DNA from: Candidatus Woesearchaeota archaeon
GTDB lineage: Archaea; Nanobdellota; Nanobdellia; Woesearchaeales; WJKL01
Direction of reading: 5' to 3'
Assembly: GCA_019322455.1 (NCBI GenBank)
Contig: JAHWIT010000082.1
Span: 1-5,920 of the forward strand
DNA: 5,920 nt
The notes beneath the pieces are model-generated. The model was not told where the DNA came from. It did no database searches and worked only from the letters and a program-made list of their open reading frames with translations. The translations under genes and the position numbers were made by a program. Positions 1-4,579 of the stretch are shown here, in pieces. Position 1 is the first letter of the stretch, and the number at the start of each line of letters is the position of its first letter.

Positions 1-1470
1 ATGACTGAAGAACAATTAATACAAGAAAGAAAAAGAAAATTAGAGGAATTAAAACAATTAGGGATTAATCCTTATCCTTATTCTTTTGATCAGAGGAATC
101 ATGCAGCAGAAATTAATGAAAAGTATAAGAAGTTGAAAAAAGAAGAGAAGACAAAGGATAAGGCAAAGGTTGCTGGACGAATAATGCAGTTAAGAAGAAT
201 GGGAAGAGCTTCTTTTGTTCATTTACAAGATGCTTCTGGAAAATTACAATTATATTTTAGAGAGGATGATGTTGGGAAAAAGGAATACAAGCTTTTAAAG
301 AAGATTGATATTGGAGATATTATAGGAGTAGAAGGAACTGTTTTCAAAACAAAGACAGGAGAAGTAACTGTTTATGTAAAGAGATTTGAGATTCTTACTA
401 AATCATTAAAGCCATTACCTGAGAAATTCCATGGATTAAGGGATGAGGAGATAAGATACAGGCAAAGATATATAGATTTAATTATGAATCCTGAAGTAAA
501 AGAGGTGTTTTTAAAACGAGCTAAGATATATCAAGCTATTAGAGAATTTCTTAATGAGAAAGGATTTGTTGAGGTGCAAACTCCAATTCTTCAGACACAA
601 TATGGAGGAGCAGCTGCAAGACCATTTTTAACTAAGATTAATGCATGGGATATGAAGATGTATTTAAGGATTGCATATGAATTGCATTTGAAACGATTAA
701 TTGTAGGAGGATTTGAAAGAATATATGATTTAAGCTCTTGTTTTAGAAATGAAGGGGTTGACAGAACACATAATCCTGAGTTTGCAATGATGGAGATACA
801 ATGGGCTTATGCTGATTATAATGATGCAATGAAGTTAACTGAAGAATTATGGGAATATGTTGCAAAAAAGGTTTTAGGAAAAACTGTAATAGAATACAAT
901 GGAAAGAAGATTGATGTCAAAGCACCCTGGAAAAAATTAACAGTAAAACAAGCATTAAAGAGATTTGCAGATATTGATGCAGATAAATTATCAGATGAAC
1001 AGCTTTTCAAATTGATTGAAAAGAATAGGATTGAACATAAAGGAAAACCTAATAGAGGGGAGATGATTGCTTTGCTTTTTGAAGAATTATGTGAAGCAAA
1101 GATAATACAGCCAATCCATATTATTGATCATCCAAAGGAAACATGTCCATTAGCTAAGCCTCATAGAAAGGATCCTGAATTGATTGAAAGGGTTGAACCA
1201 TTTATGAATGGATGGGAGGTTGGAAATTGTTATTCTGAGTTAATTAATCCTATAGTGCAAAGAAAGCTGTTAGAAGAGCAGGCTAAAAAAGGAAGAGGAG
1301 GAGATGAAGAATCCCATCCAATGGATGAGGATTATATCAATGCATTAGAGCATGGACTGCCTCCTAATGCTGGGATTGGAGTTGGGGTGGATAGGATGGT
1401 TATGTTATTAACTGGATCTAGTTCTATAAGGGATGTTTTATTGTTTCCAATAATGAAATCTGAAGAATAA
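1..1470 (+). CDS. lysS: Lysyl-tRNA synthetase, class II
   Basis: Charges tRNA-Lys with lysine in an ATP-dependent reaction in the cytoplasm. The 489-residue length is normal for the family. Residues 1-50 are the charged N-terminal helix, with the typical GINPYP segment at 21-26. Residues about 55-135 form the OB-fold anticodon-binding domain (VAGRIMQLRRMGRASFVHLQD). The class II catalytic core follows: motif 1 around 172-200, motif 2 at 238-266 (FERIYDLSSCFRNEG, HNPEF), and motif 3 at 454-484 (PPNAGIGVGVDRM, then SIRDVLLFP). Lysine-specific family features are also visible: CPLAKPHR at 382-389, YSELINP at 411-417 and HPMDEDYINALEHG at 439-452. The ATG is the first base of the window, so its ribosome binding site and promoter cannot be seen, but the N-terminus matches a normal family start. 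Many archaea use the unrelated class I enzyme, so the class II type is notable. The C-terminus ends KSEE, slightly beyond the usual end after LLFP. Confidence 0.97.
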   Translation: MTEEQLIQERKRKLEELKQLGINPYPYSFDQRNHAAEINEKYKKLKKEEKTKDKAKVAGRIMQLRRMGRASFVHLQDASGKLQLYFREDDVGKKEYKLLKKIDIGDIIGVEGTVFKTKTGEVTVYVKRFEILTKSLKPLPEKFHGLRDEEIRYRQRYIDLIMNPEVKEVFLKRAKIYQAIREFLNEKGFVEVQTPILQTQYGGAAARPFLTKINAWDMKMYLRIAYELHLKRLIVGGFERIYDLSSCFRNEGVDRTHNPEFAMMEIQWAYADYNDAMKLTEELWEYVAKKVLGKTVIEYNGKKIDVKAPWKKLTVKQALKRFADIDADKLSDEQLFKLIEKNRIEHKGKPNRGEMIALLFEELCEAKIIQPIHIIDHPKETCPLAKPHRKDPELIERVEPFMNGWEVGNCYSELINPIVQRKLLEEQAKKGRGGDEESHPMDEDYINALEHGLPPNAGIGVGVDRMVMLLTGSSSIRDVLLFPIMKSEE

Positions 1471-1475
1471 GTTTT

Positions 1476-1525
1476 AACTCTAATATTTTTCCTTCTATTT
1501 GGTATATTAGAAAAATATTAGAGTT
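1476..1525 (+). terminator. 16-bp inverted repeat just after lysS; possible transcript end
   Basis: Arms 1476-1491 (AACTCTAATATTTTTC) and 1510-1525 are perfect reverse complements separated by an 18-base loop. The repeat begins 5 bases after the lysS stop. The left arm and loop hold a T5 run (1486-1490) and a pyrimidine-rich tract to 1500, and T-rich tracts are the usual archaeal termination signal. No T-run follows the right arm, so this is not a classical bacterial-style hairpin-plus-U-tract terminator. The inverted repeat is certain and its role as lysS 3' end is inferred. Confidence 0.45.
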
Positions 1526-1530
1526 TAGTG

Positions 1531-1640
1531 TATCCGCGCTTTTTCGCTCATTAGTTGAATTGAAAGCGAAAAAGCGCGACTGAGCACTGGGACCCAAAAC
1601 CCGATTATCTATGTTGTGTTTAAAAGAGAGTTTTGGGAAA
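1531..1640 (+). other. Candidate structured RNA or intergenic element, two hairpins
   Basis: This part of the lysS-protease spacer is visibly richer in G and C than the flanking sequence. It contains the 14-bp stem at 1535-1578 and a second stem with arms 1593-1600 (CCCAAAAC) and 1630-1637 (GTTTTGGG) around a 29-base loop. It has no plausible reading frame; the only ATG opens a 14-codon frame. I found no tRNA T-arm, no clear C/D boxes and no matching H/ACA layout, so no known RNA class is assigned. In AT-rich archaea, local GC enrichment plus stems often marks a structured RNA, but here that is inference only. The strand is unknown and is given as + because both neighbours are +. Confidence 0.25.
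1535..1578 (+). repeat. 14-bp perfect GC-containing inverted repeat
   Basis: Arms 1535-1548 (CGCGCTTTTTCGCT) and 1565-1578 (AGCGAAAAAGCGCG) are perfect reverse complements with a 16-base loop. The CGCG ends stand out against the AT-rich surroundings. No second copy was seen in the window. It could be the main stem of a small RNA, a protein-binding palindrome or the footprint of a dispersed intergenic element. Confidence 0.6.
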
Positions 1641-1668
1641 AATCACTACTTTTAAGATTTTAGTAATA

Positions 1669-1676
1669 TTTATAAA
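1669..1676 (+). promoter_or_regulatory. TATA box of the protease-rimK unit
   Basis: TTTATAAA lies 42 bases upstream of the protease ATG. At usual archaeal spacing, transcription would start near 1698-1702, leaving a leader of about 20 bases. That leader would contain the Shine-Dalgarno-like AGAGGGG at 1704-1710, which ends 8 bases before the ATG. Position and spacing are consistent, but no start site has been mapped. Confidence 0.6.
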
Positions 1677-1718
1677 CCTTGTTCTAATACTACATGTCAC
1701 TTTAGAGGGGCTTATTAT

Positions 1719-2075
1719 ATGGCAAAAAAGACTGTAAAACGCAAGAAAACAGTTATTGGGCTTACTGAAAAAGCAGAATTAATTGGTCCAAAAAAAGCTA
1801 AGAAACTGATAGCTAGGATAGATACAGGAGCAACATTAGGCAGTGTTGATTCGAAATTGGCTAAGGAAATGAAGCTTGGCCCTGTAATAGGAACAAAGCT
1901 TGTTAAGTCATCACACGGCCAAACAAACAGATCAGTAGTTAAAGCAAGTATTAGAATAGGTGGAAGAAGAATAAGAGCGAGGTTTACTATTGCAGATAGA
2001 AGGCATTTAAAATATAAAGTATTAGTTGGACAAAACATATTGAAAAAACGGTTTATAATAGACCCTGACAAATAG
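1719..2075 (+). CDS. RimK-associated retropepsin-like aspartic protease (RimB/COG4067 family)
   Basis: A 118-residue protein of the family annotated 'ATP-dependent zinc protease' (PF05618/COG4067). The sequence instead shows a retropepsin-like active site: DTGA at 35-38 in the context IARIDTGATLGSVDS, and the second conserved strand VLVGQNIL at 101-108 after ADRRHLKYK. One DTG motif in about 120 residues implies a homodimeric enzyme, as in retroviral proteases. The first ten residues hold six Lys/Arg, a basic tail that might contact nucleic acid or the ribosome (inference). No signal peptide or membrane segment is seen, so it is probably cytoplasmic. The start is supported by AGAGGGG 8 bases upstream and a TATA box. 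It sits 12 bases before rimK, whose Shine-Dalgarno overlaps this gene's stop codon, so the two are probably co-transcribed and translationally coupled. By analogy with Pseudomonas RimB it may regulate or reverse RimK-dependent glutamylation. Its substrate is unknown. Confidence 0.85.
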   Translation: MAKKTVKRKKTVIGLTEKAELIGPKKAKKLIARIDTGATLGSVDSKLAKEMKLGPVIGTKLVKSSHGQTNRSVVKASIRIGGRRIRARFTIADRRHLKYKVLVGQNILKKRFIIDPDK

Positions 2076-2080
2076 GTGAG
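2074..2080 (+). promoter_or_regulatory. Shine-Dalgarno AGGTGAG that decides the rimK start
   Basis: AGGTGAG overlaps the TAG stop of the protease gene and ends 7 bases before the ATG at 2088. It matches the archaeal anti-SD core GGTGA. A GTG inside this motif (2076) could open the same frame four codons earlier, but nothing SD-like precedes it, so the ATG at 2088 is preferred. Confidence 0.75.
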
Positions 2081-2087
2081 AAGATTC

Positions 2088-3182
2088 ATGTTAAAAGCAG
2101 CTGTTATATCCTTAGGAAGTAAGAGCTCAAAATGGGTAGTTAAAGCTCTAAAGAAATATATAAGAACAGTTGATGATATAAACATTAAGGATATAGAAGT
2201 AACGTTAAGTCCAAAAGGAATGGATGTTCTATATAAAGGAAAGCCTTTAGAGAAATATGATTGTATATACGCAAAAGGCAGTTTTAGATATGCTCCTTTG
2301 CTTAGGGCAATAACTGCTATATTAACGAAGGAGACATATTTACCTATACAATCATCTGCTTTTACAATTGCTCATGATAAGATGTTAACACAATTGGCAT
2401 TGCAGCAAAAAGGGATTCCTACTCCTTTGACATTTCTTAGCTCAACACCTGAAGCAGCTAAGAAGGTATTGGAAAAGGCTCATTATCCTATTATTATGAA
2501 GTTTCCTCAAGGAACTCAGGGAAAGGGTGTTATGTTTGCAGACAGCTTTGCAGCTGCTAATAGTATGCTGGATGCTTTAACTGCTTTAAAGCAGCCTTTC
2601 TTGATTCAAGAGTATGTTGAAACAGGAGGAATGGATGTCAGGGCAATAGTTGTTGGTAACCAAGTAGTTGCATCTATGAAAAGAAAAGCAGAATCAGGAG
2701 AAAAGAGAGCAAATATCCATGCAGGCGGCAAAGGAGAGGCTTGCAGATTAGACCAACGTTCAAAAAAGATAGCTGTTGATGCTGCAAATGCTATTGGAGC
2801 TGAGATTTGTGCTGTTGATATTCTTGAAGGTGCTAAAGGCCCTTTGATTATTGAATTAAATGTTTCTCCTGGATTACAGGGAATAACACAAGCAACAAAG
2901 ATAGATGTTGCAGCTAAGATTGCAAGATTCCTGCATAAAAAGGCAAGAGAGTTTAAAGAATCAAAGAAAGGAGTAGAAGCAAAGGATATTCTAAGAGAAT
3001 TAAGTTCAGTAGGTACTTATAAAGAGATATTAACTTCTTTGGATTTTAGAGGAGAGAGAATATTATTGCCTAAGATAGTTACTGATGAAACAAAGTTTAC
3101 TGATAAGGATGAATTAGTTATAAAGGTTAAACAGGGTAAGTTAATTGTAGAGAAGTTTGAGATTGGAAAGAAAGAGAAATGA
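2088..3182 (+). CDS. rimK: RimK-type ATP-grasp alpha-L-glutamate ligase with C-terminal extension
   Basis: A 364-residue ATP-grasp ligase expected to join glutamate to a carboxyl group using ATP and Mg2+. Domain order: N-terminal pre-ATP-grasp domain at about 1-90; ATP-grasp at about 95-285. Visible motifs are HDKMLTQLALQQKGIPTP (96-113), the nucleotide-binding strand and Gly-rich loop IIMKFPQGTQGKGV (135-148), the hinge LIQEYVE (172-178), the RimK-type KRANIHAGGKGE (206-217), and metal ligands D244, E256 and N258 in AVDIL and ELNVSPGLQGI. Typical RimK proteins end near here at about 300 residues. This one adds about 75 residues, of which 321-358 (RILLPK...DELVIKVKQGKLIVEK) resemble an AbrB/MazE-like beta hairpin domain. 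The preceding protease gene is a known partner type. Archaea have no bS6, and archaeal homologues include the cofactor ligases MptN and CofF, so the substrate is open: a protein tail or a cofactor. The RimK-like family call is firm; the symbol is by similarity. Confidence 0.88.
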   Translation: MLKAAVISLGSKSSKWVVKALKKYIRTVDDINIKDIEVTLSPKGMDVLYKGKPLEKYDCIYAKGSFRYAPLLRAITAILTKETYLPIQSSAFTIAHDKMLTQLALQQKGIPTPLTFLSSTPEAAKKVLEKAHYPIIMKFPQGTQGKGVMFADSFAAANSMLDALTALKQPFLIQEYVETGGMDVRAIVVGNQVVASMKRKAESGEKRANIHAGGKGEACRLDQRSKKIAVDAANAIGAEICAVDILEGAKGPLIIELNVSPGLQGITQATKIDVAAKIARFLHKKAREFKESKKGVEAKDILRELSSVGTYKEILTSLDFRGERILLPKIVTDETKFTDKDELVIKVKQGKLIVEKFEIGKKEK

Positions 3183-3545
3183 TTATACTTTTTCGTGCAT
3201 AATTTCTGAGGATCTTCTTCTATATTCTTTGCTTTTAGTGTAATCTTCTTTATAACCAGGCATATGATGTGATCTTTTTAAATCTCCTAGTTGTTTATAA
3301 CGAACCCCTAAACAATTTGCTAATGATGGTGAAGGATTTAATTTATATGCTGATTCAAGTTCTTTGATAGCTTCTTCAAGATAACCTTTGTGGTCTGAAG
3401 CATCTTCAGCATGGTCTATAGCTGTTCCTATATGCCTTTCACTCATGCCTCTATGTAAATCAGAAATAGCTCTTCTTATTTCTCTTGGGCCGTCTGCTCT
3501 TTTCAGGATTGCATTTACGCTTTTTTGTATTGCTTTATATGCCAT
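3183..3545 (-). CDS. Small helical TPR-like hypothetical protein
   Basis: A 120-residue basic, hydrophilic, probably all-helical protein with no signal peptide or membrane segment. I do not recognise a named family. Residues 53-90 fit tetratricopeptide spacing: LEEAIKELESAYKLNP (A59, A66, P71) then SLANCLGVRYKQLGD (L79, G80, Y83, G87). That is about one and a half TPR units, suggesting a protein-binding role (inference). The C-terminal 30 residues are rich in Lys/Arg and His. The ATG lies about 27 bases downstream of a TATA box and lacks a Shine-Dalgarno, so the mRNA is probably leaderless or nearly so. Its stop codon directly touches that of the convergent rimK gene. The coding frame is intact, and the promoter spacing argues that the gene is real. 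Confidence 0.75.
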   Translation of the reverse strand: MAYKAIQKSVNAILKRADGPREIRRAISDLHRGMSERHIGTAIDHAEDASDHKGYLEEAIKELESAYKLNPSPSLANCLGVRYKQLGDLKRSHHMPGYKEDYTKSKEYRRRSSEIMHEKV

Positions 3546-3572
3546 TTTTTAGTATATAATAAGTGTTTTTAA

Positions 3573-3580
3573 TTTATAAA
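3573..3580 (-). promoter_or_regulatory. TATA box of the small TPR-like gene
   Basis: TTTATAAA, which reads the same on both strands, lies 27 bases upstream of the minus-strand ATG at 3545. The expected start of transcription is about at the start codon or a few bases before it. The 63-base gap between the PHP gene and this gene is otherwise almost pure A/T. This box suggests the small gene can be transcribed independently of the upstream PHP gene. Confidence 0.6.
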
Positions 3581-3608
3581 CATTTTGTATTTATATATTA
3601 TATTATAT

Positions 3609-4553
3609 TTATCTTAGCTTTGCAATAACTTCTTCTGATGTAGTAAAACAACCTAATTGGGTTTCTCCTTCAATAAAATGACAATCAGTTCCTTTAATGC
3701 CATCTAGCAATTTATATCTCCTATTTAAATCTTGCGCATAATCATTCATAGCAACACTTATTTGAGAAGGGATGTTTTTACCAACTAAATCATAAGGGTA
3801 TATTTCAAAGCCTTTTATACCTAAATCTAGAAGTTTTGGAAGAAGAACATTTTCAAAGTCTGTTTCAGGGTTATATGCAACAAAATAGGATGTTGCTAAA
3901 TTTTCATTACCTACTATTTTTTTTGGCCATAATTGATAATCTTTTATTGTAATTCCAATATGTGCTGCTATTGGAGTACCGCCTGCTGCTATGATTGATT
4001 TTATTATCTTTTCTAAAGGTGTTTTTTCTCTAGGAATAATACTATGACCAAATGGCTTTATTAGATCGTATGCGTTTTTTTTATTTTTTACATGGCCTTT
4101 TGAAATAAGATAATCAACAATGTCTTTTCTTACAACAGTGCCTGATTCATCGTGCACAAATTCTCTTACTTTTTCTACAGATATATCAATGCCATTATTT
4201 TTTAATTTTGGTATTAAATTTAGGTCTCTTTTTTCTCTGCTTTTCTCCATTTTTTCTTCAATTTCAATTAATTCTTTATAATCTGGACTAATATTGTATG
4301 CTAATATTTCTCCTTCAACATAGAAATTATTATTGACAGCTACGCTCCAGCAGAATTCTGCACCAGGGATAAATCCTACTTCATATTTTTTTGCAAGCTG
4401 TATTTGTTCATGAATTTTTGCTCTTTTATCATGATCTGTTATTGATATTCCAATGCTTAATTTTTTAGCCATTTTAATAACTTCTTCTGGAGAAGGAGCT
4501 GTTCTTCTGACATGCCTTGATTCATTTGTATGTATATGCAGATCATATTCCAT
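3609..4553 (-). CDS. PHP-domain metal-dependent phosphoesterase (YciV/RNase AM-like)
   Basis: A 314-residue PHP-fold hydrolase. Ligand motifs in order are HIHT (H6, H8), ITDHD (D40, H41), PGAEF (E66), AAHIG (H198) and GTDCH (D290, H292). The layout follows the bacterial YciV/TrpH group: an inserted helical region at about 90-190 between the first and second halves, and a terminal lid ending in GETQLGCF. That group includes 3'-5' nucleotidase and 5'-3' RNA exonuclease activities, so a phosphoesterase acting on nucleotides or RNA is likely; the substrate is inferred. Two positions that are His in YciV appear acidic: E82 in GEILAYNI and D144 in VVRKDIVDYL. A longer stretch of about 20 residues follows AAHIG. 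The start at MEYDLHIHT is the natural family start. It lies 26 bases downstream of the kinase-like gene on the same strand and is probably in its operon. No TATA box is placed to serve it alone. Confidence 0.87.
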   Translation of the reverse strand: MEYDLHIHTNESRHVRRTAPSPEEVIKMAKKLSIGISITDHDKRAKIHEQIQLAKKYEVGFIPGAEFCWSVAVNNNFYVEGEILAYNISPDYKELIEIEEKMEKSREKRDLNLIPKLKNNGIDISVEKVREFVHDESGTVVRKDIVDYLISKGHVKNKKNAYDLIKPFGHSIIPREKTPLEKIIKSIIAAGGTPIAAHIGITIKDYQLWPKKIVGNENLATSYFVAYNPETDFENVLLPKLLDLGIKGFEIYPYDLVGKNIPSQISVAMNDYAQDLNRRYKLLDGIKGTDCHFIEGETQLGCFTTSEEVIAKLR

Positions 4554-4559
4554 AAAGAG

Positions 4560-4568
4560 TCACATCCT
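4560..4568 (-). promoter_or_regulatory. Weak ribosome binding site of the PHP gene
   Basis: On the minus strand AGGATGTGA ends 6 bases before the ATG at 4553. It is an imperfect match to GGAGGTGA, as if interrupted. It lies in the 26-base gap after the upstream gene's stop, which fits translation of the PHP gene from a shared mRNA. Confidence 0.4.
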
Positions 4569-4579
4569 GAATTTATGAA

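Noticed and set aside
816..1010. Minus-strand open frame of 64 codons inside lysS
   Set aside because: It lies fully within the conserved synthetase reading frame on the other strand, with no promoter or ribosome binding site of its own seen.
1565..1640. tRNA-like look (GAGCACTGGGA resembles a D-arm)
   Set aside because: No matching acceptor arms, no GTTCRANNC T-arm and no anticodon stem can be built on either strand.
1530..1640. C/D or H/ACA guide RNA
   Set aside because: A CTGA occurs near 1579, but no RTGATGA C box pairs with it, and no ANANNA/ACA layout follows the stems at the right spacing.
1611..1655. 14-codon frame starting at the ATG in the lysS-protease spacer
   Set aside because: Too short, with no Shine-Dalgarno, and it overlaps the third stem.
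2076..2090. GTG at 2076 as the rimK start
   Set aside because: It follows the protease stop directly and has no Shine-Dalgarno. It lies inside AGGTGAG, which is itself well placed to serve the ATG at 2088.
1715..2185. Minus-strand open frame of 156 codons, hydrophobic
   Set aside because: It is antisense to the whole protease gene and the start of rimK. Its hydrophobic look is the complement of lysine-rich coding sequence, and it has no family resemblance.
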